This document shows, piece after piece, positions 48,120 to 56,598 of a DNA stretch of 64,000 bases. The position numbers were made by a program, and so were the translations under genes. Source of the stretch: Nocardiopsis sp. TSRI0078 (lineage in GTDB: Bacteria > Actinomycetota > Actinomycetes > Streptosporangiales > Streptosporangiaceae). Under the pieces are notes generated by a model that was given only the letters and a program-made list of their open reading frames with translations, had not been told where the DNA came from and ran no database searches. Where the stretch lies: assembly GCF_001905145.1 (NCBI RefSeq), contig NZ_LWLB01000033.1, forward strand, positions 248,001 through 312,000, given 5' to 3'. Position 1 is the stretch's first letter. Each line of letters begins with the position of its first letter.

Positions 48120-51100
48120 GTGAGGTCACTACGCGACGACGGGCACGCGGTCGGACACGGGTACGTGCCGGGAGCGGAACAGGGGGTCCTCGGGGGCCCG
48201 CCCGCCGCCGGCCAGGTCAGCCGGTCGGGGGTCGGTAGCGCCTCCCTGCGCTGGAAGCCGCCGATCGACCGCGACGAGGTCCGGTCCCTCCTGGCCTACC
48301 TGCGCGCCTGCCTGCGCCGCGAGGCCGTGCACACCCACCCCGTCCGCGCCGACGAGCTCGGCTCCGACAGCTGCGCCTGCCTGCCCGCGGGGCCCGAGGC
48401 CCTGTTCAGCGGAGCCCGGGAGACCCTCATGCTCTCCCCCGAGGCCGCGCGGGTCCTGCGCCTGGCGCGGAGCCGGGGCCAGGCGCCGCGCTACGGCTAC
48501 CCGCTGGTGCTGCTGGGAGAGGGCGAGGACCGCCTCGCCCTGCCCCTGCTCGTCGTCGACGTGCTGGCCGTGGAGGACGGCGGCGACCCCCGCGCCGAAC
48601 CCGGGGGCACACTGGTCCGCGCGGTCGGCCCGCCCGACGTCAACCCCGCCCTGCTGGAGCGGCTCGGCGTCACCGACCCCGAGGACCTGTTCGAGCTGCG
48701 CACCCGGCTGCGCTCGGGGGCGCCCGACCCCCTGCGCCGCCCCGCCGCCGTCGCCGACCTCGCGGCCAAGGTCCGCGCCCTGCTCGCCCGGCTGGAGGTC
48801 GAGAGGGTGGACGACATCGCCCCCCTGGGCACCCGGAGCACCCCGCGCACCGACACCGACGGCGCCCACAACGTCGCCGTGTTCCTCCGCGCCGGTCCCG
48901 GAGGCCGGCACGGGGCCGACGGGTACGGCCCCGGCGGCGTCGAGGGCGTCCTCGCGGATCTGGACCCCTCCGAACGGGACGGCCTCGATCCCGAGGCCAT
49001 CGGCGGGACGGCGCTGGAGCCCCTTCTCGGGCGGACCACGACGGCCCGACGGGCCGACACCACCGCACCGGCTCCCCCCGGACGGCTCTTCGGCGGCCGG
49101 GGGAGCCCCCGGCGCACCGCCCGGGCCGTCCCCCCGTCCGCCGACACCGACGGCTCCACCGTCCCGGTCTGCGCGCTCCCCCTCCGCCAGTCCCAGTACG
49201 CCGTGCTGGACTCCGCCATGCGCGAGCGGCTCACCGTGGCCGCGGCTCCCCCCGGAAGCGGTGTGCACGACCTGGTGGACACCCTCGTCCGCACCGCCGT
49301 CAGCAACGGCCGGCGCGTCCTGGTCTGCGGGCGCACCGAGACCGACATCGCCGAGATCGGCGCCCGCGCGGACATCCCGCCCGCGCACTCCCTCGTCCGT
49401 GCGGGCGGAAGCGAGCACCGCGCCGCCGAGGTGCTGCTGCTCACCCGGCTCCTCACCGAGCACGCCCGGAGCATGTCCGCGGCCCGGGCCGACTCCGGCG
49501 GGGAGGACCTTCCCGCCCACCGGGCCGACCCGGCCGAGGACTGGGCGCGGGTCCGCGAGGCCTGGCGGACGATGGACACCATGGCCTCCGGCGGGCACGC
49601 GCTCGCCTACCTGGCGGAGGAACGCGGCCGCGCCATCGCCCGGGGGTGGGACCCCGACTCCCTCTTCACCCCGGAGCGCGGCGGTCCCGAGTACTGGCTG
49701 CGGCGGGCCGAACGCGCCCGGGCGGGCGTCCTCTCGGGGCTGCGCCACCGTGGCGCCGTCCGCCGTGAGCTGGGGGTGGACACCGACCCCGACAGCCTCG
49801 ACCGACTGTGCGCGGTCGCCCGTCTGGAGAGCGAGTGGCGGTCGGCGGTGGACCGGCGCACCCGCTGTGCGCCGCTGGGCGAGCTGACCGCCGAGCTGGC
49901 CGACGCCCTGGACCGGCACCGCGGCTCCAGCGCCGCCCGCCTGCGCTCGGTCGCCGAGCCCCGGCTGTGGCGGGGCCGCGCCGCCATCGAGAACCGGCTG
50001 GAGACCCTCAACTGGTACCACGGCAACGGCTGGCCCGGACTGGACAGCCTGCTCGACACCCTGCCCGCGTGGATGTGCCGCACCGACCAGGTCAGGGCGC
50101 TGCCGCCGCAGGCGGGCCTGTTCGACCTGGTCGTCGTGGTCGGTGCGGAGCGCACCCGGGTGGCCGAGCTGCTGCCCGCGCTCTATCGCGCCCACCGCGC
50201 CGTGGTCCTCGGCGACCCGGCGCACCCGGGGCCGGCGAGTTCGCTGGAACCGGAGGAGGAACGCCGTGCGCTGGCCACCGCGGGGCTGGCCGTGGACCAG
50301 TTGGACGACCGGGGACTGCGCCACGGCATGGGTTCGGCGATACGGGCCCTGTACCGGGCGGCGCCGCCCCTGATGTGGCTGGACGAGCACGACGGGGCAC
50401 CGCCCCGGCTCGCCGAGGCCGCCTCACGGCACTGCTACGGGGGCAGGGTCACGGTGCGCACCACCCCCGACCCCGCCGGGGGCCCGGCGTTCGAGTGGCG
50501 CGACGTCGCCGGTGTCTGCGAGACGGCCCCCGGCGCGTCCTACGTCAACCGGGACGAGGCCTACCGGGTGGCGGTGGTGGTGGACGAGATCGACGAGCAC
50601 CTGCCGCGCGGACGGGTGGTGGCGGTCGTCGCGCCGGCCCAGCCCCAGGTCGCCCTGATCCGCCGCCTGCTGCGCACGCGCGTCCTGCGGCATGAGGTGC
50701 GGGTCGGCGGCCCCGACCTCCTGGCGTGCGACCGCGACGCGGTGGACGTCACCGTGCTCTCGCCGATGCTCACCTTCGGCGCGCCCACCATCGCCGAGCG
50801 CCGGATCCGCCGGATGGGCCACCTGTGGTCGTCGGTGCTGACCCGTACCCGCCAGCGGCTGGTGGTGGTGGGCGACCGCGGGTACTGGTCGGGTGACGGA
50901 GGGCCGCTGGGCGACCTGGACGCGGTGGCCTCGGGCGCCTGCGCGGTGCGGGCCGACCCGGCCGCCTCCGCTCTGGTGGCGGAGCTGCGCCGGGTGGGTA
51001 CGGAGGTGACCCTCCAGCAGACGGCCGAGGGCTGGACCGCCGACATGGTGGTCCGGTTCGGGTCCCGCCGCCTGCTGCTCCTGCTCGACCGCGAACCCGA

Positions 51101-51239
51101 CGGCCGGTCCCTGCGCCACCTGCTCGCCCGGGGGGAGTCGCTCAACCGCGTCACCGGGGATCCCGTGGTGCTGGTGCCCGCATGGCGCTGCCTGGCCGAC
51201 CCGCGCACCCTCGTGGAGGAGATCCTCACCGCCCGCTGA
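48120..51239 (+). CDS. Large SF1-helicase-fold protein with degenerate Walker motifs and a Vsr-like C-terminus
   Basis: A 1039-residue soluble protein. From residue 360 it follows the order of an Upf1/Dna2-type helicase: LPLRQSQYAVLDSAM (Q motif), a Walker A position reading APPGSGVHDL (376-385), motif Ia RRVLVCGRTETDIAEI, a Walker B position FDLVVVVGAERTR (668-680), RAVVLGDPAHPGP, RGRVVAVVAPAQPQVALIRRLL and LTRTRQRLVVVGDR. The Walker A lysine is Val382, the next residue is His383, and the Walker B Asp-Glu is Val674-Gly675, so ATP hydrolysis is unlikely. The last 75 residues, ending DPVVLVPAWRCLADPRTLVEEIL, resemble the end of a Vsr/DUF559 nuclease without its acidic residues. The N-terminal 340 residues are unassigned. 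The frame is fully intact, which argues for a retained function. Neighbours are pucR and a DNA glycosylase gene. Confidence 0.6.
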   Translation: MRSLRDDGHAVGHGYVPGAEQGVLGGPPAAGQVSRSGVGSASLRWKPPIDRDEVRSLLAYLRACLRREAVHTHPVRADELGSDSCACLPAGPEALFSGARETLMLSPEAARVLRLARSRGQAPRYGYPLVLLGEGEDRLALPLLVVDVLAVEDGGDPRAEPGGTLVRAVGPPDVNPALLERLGVTDPEDLFELRTRLRSGAPDPLRRPAAVADLAAKVRALLARLEVERVDDIAPLGTRSTPRTDTDGAHNVAVFLRAGPGGRHGADGYGPGGVEGVLADLDPSERDGLDPEAIGGTALEPLLGRTTTARRADTTAPAPPGRLFGGRGSPRRTARAVPPSADTDGSTVPVCALPLRQSQYAVLDSAMRERLTVAAAPPGSGVHDLVDTLVRTAVSNGRRVLVCGRTETDIAEIGARADIPPAHSLVRAGGSEHRAAEVLLLTRLLTEHARSMSAARADSGGEDLPAHRADPAEDWARVREAWRTMDTMASGGHALAYLAEERGRAIARGWDPDSLFTPERGGPEYWLRRAERARAGVLSGLRHRGAVRRELGVDTDPDSLDRLCAVARLESEWRSAVDRRTRCAPLGELTAELADALDRHRGSSAARLRSVAEPRLWRGRAAIENRLETLNWYHGNGWPGLDSLLDTLPAWMCRTDQVRALPPQAGLFDLVVVVGAERTRVAELLPALYRAHRAVVLGDPAHPGPASSLEPEEERRALATAGLAVDQLDDRGLRHGMGSAIRALYRAAPPLMWLDEHDGAPPRLAEAASRHCYGGRVTVRTTPDPAGGPAFEWRDVAGVCETAPGASYVNRDEAYRVAVVVDEIDEHLPRGRVVAVVAPAQPQVALIRRLLRTRVLRHEVRVGGPDLLACDRDAVDVTVLSPMLTFGAPTIAERRIRRMGHLWSSVLTRTRQRLVVVGDRGYWSGDGGPLGDLDAVASGACAVRADPAASALVAELRRVGTEVTLQQTAEGWTADMVVRFGSRRLLLLLDREPDGRSLRHLLARGESLNRVTGDPVVLVPAWRCLADPRTLVEEILTAR

Positions 51240-51362
51240 CGCACCGTCCGGGCGGCCCGCGGACCGGCCGGACGGGCCGCGCGGGAGCACTACCCTGGGG
51301 CCGAACGCCCGGAACGCGGTGGTTCGTCCACTGCTTCGGGCTGAGGGGAGAGGGGAACACGG

Positions 51363-52253
51363 GTGCCTGAGGGCCACACGCTGCACCGGCTGGCGGCGCA
51401 CTTCGACAAGACCTTCGGCGGCGGCACGGTGCGTGCGAGCAGCCCGCAGGGCCGTTTCGCCGACGGCGCCGCCCGCGTGGACGGCCGGGTCCTCACCGAG
51501 AGCGAGGCGCACGGCAAGCACCTCTTCCTCGGGTTCGACTCGGGGGAGTGGCTGCGGGTCCACCTGGGCCTGTACGGCGCCTGGTCCTTCGGCGACGCCG
51601 ACGGCGAACGCCATCTGGGCGCGCCGCGGGCCGGGGGCGGCGCCCGACGGGAACTGGCCCGCGACGACGAGGGCTTCGTCCTGCCGCCCGCACCGGTCGG
51701 CGCGGTACGCGCCCGGCTGGTCAACTCCTCCGGCTGGGCCGACCTGCGCGGCCCCTCGGCCTGCGAGGTCCTCACCGAGGAGGAGAAGCGGGCCGTCCAG
51801 GACCGGCTGGGCCCCGATCCCCTGCGTGCCGACGCCGATCCCGAGCGGGCCTGGCGCGTGGTCGGCCGCTCCCGGACCAGCATCGCCGCGCTGCTCATGC
51901 GCCAGGACGTCGTGGCGGGGATCGGCAACATCTACCGGGCCGAGTCGCTGTTCCGGGCGGGCCTGGACCCCACGACCCCGGGCCGCGACCTCACGTTCGA
52001 CCAGTGGACACGGCTGTGGGACGACCTCGCCGGGCTGCTCCGCGACGGCGTGCGCGACGGCTACATCATCACCACCCTGCCCGAGCACCGCCCCGACCCC
52101 GAAGCCCGTCCCGTGCCCCGACCGGACACCCTCTACGTCTGCTACCGCACGGGCGACCCCTGCCGCGTGTGCTCCTCGCCGATCGCCTCCTCCGCACTGG
52201 CCGGGCGCACCCTCTACTGGTGCCCCGGGTGCCAGGGAGGCTCACGGGATTGA
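51363..52253 (+). CDS. nei: Fpg/Nei family DNA glycosylase/AP lyase
   Basis: A 296-residue base-excision repair enzyme. The catalytic Pro2-Glu3 follows the initiator (PEGHTLHRLA), Lys52 is in AHGKHLFL, and the helix-two-turn-helix is LLMRQDVVAGIGNIYRAESLF. The C-terminal zinc finger keeps both cysteine pairs, CRVC and CPGC. The PEGHT start and the finger sequence fit the actinobacterial Nei2 group rather than MutM, so oxidised pyrimidines are the likely substrates. The start is GTG with a GGGGAGAGGGGAA ribosome binding site. Confidence 0.93.
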   Translation: MPEGHTLHRLAAHFDKTFGGGTVRASSPQGRFADGAARVDGRVLTESEAHGKHLFLGFDSGEWLRVHLGLYGAWSFGDADGERHLGAPRAGGGARRELARDDEGFVLPPAPVGAVRARLVNSSGWADLRGPSACEVLTEEEKRAVQDRLGPDPLRADADPERAWRVVGRSRTSIAALLMRQDVVAGIGNIYRAESLFRAGLDPTTPGRDLTFDQWTRLWDDLAGLLRDGVRDGYIITTLPEHRPDPEARPVPRPDTLYVCYRTGDPCRVCSSPIASSALAGRTLYWCPGCQGGSRD

Positions 52254-52266
52254 CGGGAGGCTTTGT

Positions 52267-52280
52267 TCGGAGAGCTCCCC
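52267..52280. promoter_or_regulatory. Degenerate CelR-like operator upstream of the lacI-type gene
   Basis: TCGGAGAGCTCCCC matches 11 of 14 positions of the CelR/CebR operator TGGGAGCGCTCCCA. It lies just before the candidate -10 box (TACAAT, 52293-52298). Low weight alone, but a perfect copy occurs upstream of the transporter. Confidence 0.3.
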
Positions 52281-52292
52281 GAGCCCATGCAG

Positions 52293-52325
52293 TACAATCC
52301 CTAGCCGTCTGCTTAACCGGTTCAG
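52293..52325 (+). promoter_or_regulatory. Promoter (-10 TACAAT) with overlapping operator TTAACCGGTTCAG for the lacI-type gene
   Basis: TACAAT at 52293-52298 is a good -10 box, which would place the start site near 52305. The operator-like TTAACCGGTTCAG at 52313-52325 lies just downstream of it and contains the perfect palindrome AACCGGTT. The same CCGGTTCAG core recurs twice before the transporter genes, which suggests autoregulation by the LacI-type protein. Confidence 0.55.
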
Positions 52326-52347
52326 TTTTCTGTGATCAGGGGGACGA

Positions 52348-53379
52348 ATGGGGGGACTGATGCGGCGTCCGACCATCATGGACATCGCCAAGGCCGCCGG
52401 GGTGTCCAAGGGTGCCGTGTCGTACGCCCTCAACGGGCGCCCGGGGGTCTCGGAGGAGACCCGCGGGCGCATCCTGGCGATCGCGCGCGACCTGGGATGG
52501 GCGCCCAGCAGCCCGGCGCGGGCGCTCTCGCCCGGCGGCCGGGTCGGGGCGATCGGCCTGGTGGTCGACCGCCCCGCCCACTCGCTCGGCCTGGAACCCT
52601 TCTTCATGCAGTTGGTCTCGGGTATCGAGACGGAACTGGCCTCCTCGGGGGTGGACCTCCTGCTGCAGGTCACTGAGGACATGGGCGCCGAGATCGCGGC
52701 CTACCGGCGCTGGTCGGCCGAGCGCCGCGTCGACGGCGTGATCATGGTGGACCTGCGCGTGGACGACCCCCGCGTCCGGGTGGTGGAGGAGCTCTCCCTG
52801 CCCGCCGTGCTCCTGGGCGGCCCCGAGGGCACGGGCTCCCTGCCCTGCCTGTACACCGACGACGCCGGAGCCATGCGCGAGGTCGTCCACTACCTGGCCG
52901 CGCTCGGCCACCGTCGCATCGTCCAGGTGGCGGGCCCCGAGGAGTTCATGCACACCCGGGCGCGGGTGAGGGCCTTCCTGGACGCGGCGGAGCAGGCCGG
53001 GCTGGGCGAGGCCCGCTCGGTGTACGCCGACTACACGGGCGAGGCGGGCACGAGGACCACGCGCAGGCTGCTGGCCGCCACGGACCGGCCGACCGCCCTG
53101 GTCTACGACAACGACCTGATGGCCGTGGCCGGACTGGGCGTGGCCCACGAGATGGGCGTCGACGTGCCCTCCCAGCTGTCCATCGTGGCCTGGGACGACT
53201 CCGTGCTGTGCCGATTGGTCCGCCCGTCGCTGACCGCGATCGTCCGCGACGTGGTCTCCTACGGCCGCCAGGCCGCCCTGATGCTGGGCGCGGCGATCGG
53301 TGGCGGGGCGGTGGAGACCCGGGAGGCCCCCCGGGGCGAGCTGTACCCGCGGGCGAGCACGGGCCCCCTGGGGGCGTGA
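52348..53379 (+). CDS. LacI-family regulator
   Basis: A 343-residue protein. The helix-turn-helix with hinge is PTIMDIAKAAGVSKGAVSYALNGRPGVSEETRGRILAIARDLGW; the periplasmic-binding-like effector domain follows (VGAIGLVVDRP, DGVIMVDLRVDD, HRRIVQVAGPEEF, ALVYDNDLMAVAGLGVAHEMG, VAWDDSVLCRLVRPSLTAI). It is not an obvious CelR/CebR orthologue. GGGGGACGA precedes the ATG. The downstream Opp-type transporter is its probable target, and a sugar or glycoside its probable ligand. Confidence 0.9.
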   Translation: MGGLMRRPTIMDIAKAAGVSKGAVSYALNGRPGVSEETRGRILAIARDLGWAPSSPARALSPGGRVGAIGLVVDRPAHSLGLEPFFMQLVSGIETELASSGVDLLLQVTEDMGAEIAAYRRWSAERRVDGVIMVDLRVDDPRVRVVEELSLPAVLLGGPEGTGSLPCLYTDDAGAMREVVHYLAALGHRRIVQVAGPEEFMHTRARVRAFLDAAEQAGLGEARSVYADYTGEAGTRTTRRLLAATDRPTALVYDNDLMAVAGLGVAHEMGVDVPSQLSIVAWDDSVLCRLVRPSLTAIVRDVVSYGRQAALMLGAAIGGGAVETREAPRGELYPRASTGPLGA

Positions 53380-53476
53380 CACGGCGGGCTCCGGTCCCGC
53401 TCCGCCCTCCCCGTCGGAGGAGCCGGGAGCGCGGGCTCCCGTCCGCCCTGCCCGGAGGGGGCACGGGAAGGTGTCC

Positions 53477-53489
53477 GGAACCGGTTCAG
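53477..53489. promoter_or_regulatory. Operator-like GGAACCGGTTCAG
   Basis: Contains the perfect 10-base palindrome GAACCGGTTC. It shares AACCGGTTCAG with the site inside the lacI-type promoter and is probably bound by that regulator. Confidence 0.6.
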
Positions 53490-53596
53490 TAGGGGCGAAC
53501 TTACTGACATACCCGCATCTGTGCTGTTACAAGCGAATAACAGCGAAGTGTCGGGCATTGACGGGCTTCCGGCGGACGTGTTGTTGTTAACGTCAC

Positions 53597-53609
53597 TTAC
53601 CCGGTTCAG
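53597..53609. promoter_or_regulatory. Operator-like TTACCCGGTTCAG
   Basis: Third copy of the CCGGTTCAG core, 98 bases before the binding-protein ATG; the left half is less symmetric than in the other two. Confidence 0.5.
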
Positions 53610-53632
53610 CAACGACCCTGCGCGCTCACTAC

Positions 53633-53646
53633 TGGGAGCGCTCCCA
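53633..53646. promoter_or_regulatory. Perfect CelR/CebR operator TGGGAGCGCTCCCA
   Basis: This exact 14-base palindrome is the established target of CelR in Thermobifida fusca and of CebR in Streptomyces, which repress cellulase and cellobiose-uptake genes and are released by cellobiose or cello-oligosaccharides. It lies 60 bases before the binding-protein start codon. Confidence 0.8.
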
Positions 53647-53706
53647 CCCCTCCGGGTCATGGAGGGGGTCCCCCCACGGGTCGGCCGGGTGGAAGGAGGA
53701 GTCGAG

Positions 53707-55416
53707 ATGAAATCTCTGCGGCTTCCGGCGGCACTCGCGGCACTGGCCATCACGGCCACTGCGTGCTCGGGTGGCGGCGGGGACGACGGCGGCACTTCGG
53801 GGCAGTACCCCCGGAGCGAGACCCTGTACACCACGGGTACCGCATGGGGTCCGCCCACCAGCTGGAACCCCATGATGAGGGGTCAGTACGCGGTCGGCAC
53901 CATCGGCCTGGTCTACGAACCGCTCTTCCTCTTCGACACGGAGGCGGGCGAGTACATCCACTGGCTCGCCGAGAGCGACGAGTGGACCTCGGAGGACGTC
54001 CACGAGATCACCCTGCGCGAGGGCGTGACGTGGACCGACGGCGAGCCCCTGGTCGCCGAGGACGTGGTCACCACACTGGAGCTCGGCCAGCTCGACGGGG
54101 TCCCCTACGGCAACGTCTGGGACTACGTCGAGAGCGTCGAGGCCACCGACGAACGCACGGTCACCGTCACCTTCTCGGAGAGCCGTCCGCAGGAGTGGAT
54201 GAACTGGGCCTACTCCAACCCCATCGTCCCCGCGCACATCTGGGGCGACATGGCCGAGACCGACATCACGGACAGCGCCAACGAGAACCCGGTCGGCACC
54301 GGCTCCTACGTCTACGAGTCGCACACCGACGACCGCATGGTCTGGGAGCGCAACGACGACTGGTGGGCCGTCGACGCCCTCGACATGGACATGGACGCCC
54401 GGTACATCATCGACATCGTCAACGCCTCCAACGAGGTGACGATGGGCATGCTGAACCAGGACGAGGTCGACCTCTCGAACAACTTCCTTCCGGGGATCGA
54501 CCAGGTCCTCAACAGCAACGAGAACGTCACCAGCTTCTACGACGGTCCTCCGTACATGAAGAGCGCCAACACGGCGTGGCTGATCCCCAACCTCACCCGC
54601 GCGCCGCTCGACGACACGGCCTTCCGCCAGGCCCTGGCCCACGCCATCAACATCACCGAGATCGTCGAGGGCCCCTACGCCAACCTCGTCCAGCCGGCCA
54701 GCCCCACCGGCCTGCTGCCCGAGTGGGACGCCTACATCGACCAGGAGCTGGTCGCCGAGGAGGGCTTCAGGTACGACGCGGACCACGCGGTGGGCCTCCT
54801 GGAGGAGGCCGGCTACCTCGACGAGGACGGCGACGGCTTCGTCGAGACGCCCGACGGCGAGCCCATCGAGCTGACCCTGGAGGTCCCCTCCGGATGGACC
54901 GACTGGATGGAGGCGGCCCGCCTGATCGAGTCGCACGCCCAGGCCGTCGGTATCAACGTCACGGCCGAGTTCCCCGAGTTCGACCTGCTGGTGGACAACC
55001 GCAACGCCGGTGAGTTCGACCTGCTCATCAACAACGAGCGGCAGCTGAGCAACACGCCGTGGACCTACTACGACTACCTCTTCCAGCTGCCCGTCCAGGA
55101 CCAGCAGAGCACGGTGAACTTCCACCGCTACGAGAACGAGGAGGCGTGGGACCTCACCGAGCAGCTCGCGGCGGTTCCCGTGGGCGACACCGAGGCCGCG
55201 GCCGCGATCACCTCGCAGCTGCAGGAGATCCAGCTGCAGGAACTCCCGGCCATCCCGCTTTGGTACAACGGCCTCTGGGCTCAGTCCACCAACTCGAGCT
55301 GGACCAACTGGCCCAGTGAGCACGAGGACACGCCCAACACTCCGGCCACGCTCTGGAACGGCTGGTTCGAGCTGGGCGCCATCACCACCCTCGCGGAGAT
55401 CGAACCGGTCGAGTAG
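53707..55416 (+). CDS. Opp/Dpp-type ABC transporter substrate-binding lipoprotein
   Basis: A 569-residue family 5 (SBP_bac_5) binding protein. The signal peptide ends ITATAC with the lipid-modified Cys20, followed by a Gly/Asp linker. Family segments include VYEPLFLFDTEAGEY, LREGVTWTDGEPLVAEDVVTTL, FRQALAHAINITEIVEGPY and LLEEAGYLDEDGDGFVETPDG. This family carries peptides but also cello- and xylo-oligosaccharides in some bacteria; the CelR operator upstream favours a beta-glucoside or cello-oligosaccharide. GGAAGGAGGAG precedes the ATG. First of five transporter genes on the plus strand. Confidence 0.9.
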   Translation: MKSLRLPAALAALAITATACSGGGGDDGGTSGQYPRSETLYTTGTAWGPPTSWNPMMRGQYAVGTIGLVYEPLFLFDTEAGEYIHWLAESDEWTSEDVHEITLREGVTWTDGEPLVAEDVVTTLELGQLDGVPYGNVWDYVESVEATDERTVTVTFSESRPQEWMNWAYSNPIVPAHIWGDMAETDITDSANENPVGTGSYVYESHTDDRMVWERNDDWWAVDALDMDMDARYIIDIVNASNEVTMGMLNQDEVDLSNNFLPGIDQVLNSNENVTSFYDGPPYMKSANTAWLIPNLTRAPLDDTAFRQALAHAINITEIVEGPYANLVQPASPTGLLPEWDAYIDQELVAEEGFRYDADHAVGLLEEAGYLDEDGDGFVETPDGEPIELTLEVPSGWTDWMEAARLIESHAQAVGINVTAEFPEFDLLVDNRNAGEFDLLINNERQLSNTPWTYYDYLFQLPVQDQQSTVNFHRYENEEAWDLTEQLAAVPVGDTEAAAAITSQLQEIQLQELPAIPLWYNGLWAQSTNSSWTNWPSEHEDTPNTPATLWNGWFELGAITTLAEIEPVE

Positions 55417-55602
55417 GGGGCGGGGAGGAGAGCCTCCCCTTCCCACCGCTTGCCACTCCCCATTCCCGGCCGGGCCACGGCGCGAGAAACGCCCGGCCGG
55501 GGAAGCCCCGGGCGAGCGGGCACGGTGCGGCCCCCCACGGGATCCGCACCGTGCCCCCGCCGGGGCCACTCGACTGTCCGCCGCCATCACCTGGAGGAAC
55601 GT
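55417..55602 (+). other. Intercistronic hairpins between binding-protein and permease genes
   Basis: Three stem-loops in series: GGGGAGG-AGAG-CCTCCCC (55422-55439), CCCGGCCGGG repeated as an inverted pair (about 55466-55501), and GGGCACGGTGCGG paired perfectly with CCGCACCGTGCCC (55518-55530, 55544-55556). They may partly terminate transcription or protect the upstream message, giving excess binding protein over permease. Confidence 0.6.
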
Positions 55603-56598
55603 GTGTGGCGCTACATCGGTCGTAAGCTCTTCGTCTACCTGCTTACGTTCATCGTCGCGGTCACCATCAACTGGATGATCCCGCGCTTCATGCCGGGCGA
55701 CCCCGTCCGGAGCATGCTCTCCCGTGCCCAGGTCAGCGACCCCGAGGCCCTGGAGCGCATGACCAACTACTACAACGACGTCTTCGGACTCGACACCCCG
55801 CTGCACCAGCAGTACCTGAGCTTCTGGTCGGGACTGTTCCGCGGCGACCTCGGCATCAGCACGATGCTCTACCCCGAACCGGTCCTCGACATCATCCTGC
55901 GGTCGGTTCCCTACACCCTGGGGCTGCTGCTCCCCGCGATCATCCTCAGCTGGATCGTCGGCAACCGCTTCGGCGCCTTCGCCGCGCGGAGCAAGGTCCT
56001 GGACAACACGGTCCTGCCGGTCGGGTACGTCCTCACCGCCACCCCGTACATGTGGCTGGCCCTGCTGCTGGCCTGGAGCCTGGGCATCATCGCCGGGATC
56101 TTCCCCGTCGCGGGCGGTTACAGCTTCTCCCTGCGCCCCGAGTTCAGCTGGCTGTTCATCTCCGACCTGCTCGCCCACTGGTTCCTGCCATTCCTGTCCC
56201 TGTTCATCGTGGCGCTCGGCGGCTGGGCGATCGGTATGCGCAACATGATCATCTACGAGCTGGAGGCGGACTACGCCAACTACCTCCAGGCCCTCGGCGC
56301 CCCGCGCAAGCTGATCCGCCGCTACGCGTTCCGCAACGCGATGCTGCCGCAGATCACCGGTCTGGCGGTGCAGCTGGGCACGCTCATCGCGGGTGCCCTG
56401 CTCACCGAGATCGTGTTCAACTACCCCGGCCTCGGCACCCTCATCCTCAGCTCCCTGAACAGCCGCGACTTCTTCCTCCTCCAGGGGATCTTCCTGTTCG
56501 TGGTCGTCGGGGTGCTGGTCGCCAACTTCATCATCGACATCGTCTACGTGCTGATCGACCCGCGCACCCGGGTCCAGATGACGGGAGGCTCCTCATGA
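55603..56598 (+). CDS. Opp/Dpp-type ABC transporter permease 1
   Basis: A 331-residue permease of the DppB/OppB class: VWRYIGRKLFVYLLTFIVAVTINWMIPRFMPGDPV at the start, six hydrophobic segments, and the docking loop ELEADYANYLQALGAPRKLIRRYAFRNAMLPQITGLAVQLG. The GTG at 55603 has GGAGG six bases ahead; the frame is open to 55450 but only through the hairpins. The stop overlaps permease 2. Confidence 0.93.
   Translation: MWRYIGRKLFVYLLTFIVAVTINWMIPRFMPGDPVRSMLSRAQVSDPEALERMTNYYNDVFGLDTPLHQQYLSFWSGLFRGDLGISTMLYPEPVLDIILRSVPYTLGLLLPAIILSWIVGNRFGAFAARSKVLDNTVLPVGYVLTATPYMWLALLLAWSLGIIAGIFPVAGGYSFSLRPEFSWLFISDLLAHWFLPFLSLFIVALGGWAIGMRNMIIYELEADYANYLQALGAPRKLIRRYAFRNAMLPQITGLAVQLGTLIAGALLTEIVFNYPGLGTLILSSLNSRDFFLLQGIFLFVVVGVLVANFIIDIVYVLIDPRTRVQMTGGSS

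Larger units (their letters stand above)
53380..53706 (+). other. Promoter/operator region of the Opp-type transporter operon
   Basis: A 327-base gap that packs two CCGGTTCAG-type operators (53477-53489 and 53597-53609), one perfect CelR-type operator (53633-53646) and a TTGACG (53558-53563) that could be a -35 box. The stretch 53490-53610 is much more AT-rich than the genes around it. The first 80 bases are GC-rich and hairpin-forming and may terminate the lacI-type transcript. Confidence 0.6.

Noticed and set aside
48129-50390. 753-residue minus-strand open frame opposite the helicase-like gene
   Set aside because: Composition is that of an antisense shadow; the plus frame shows ordered helicase motifs over its full length and has a ribosome binding site.
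53629-56178. 849-residue minus-strand open frame across the binding-protein and permease genes
   Set aside because: A GC-rich shadow of the Opp-type operon; no domain or ribosome binding site is visible.
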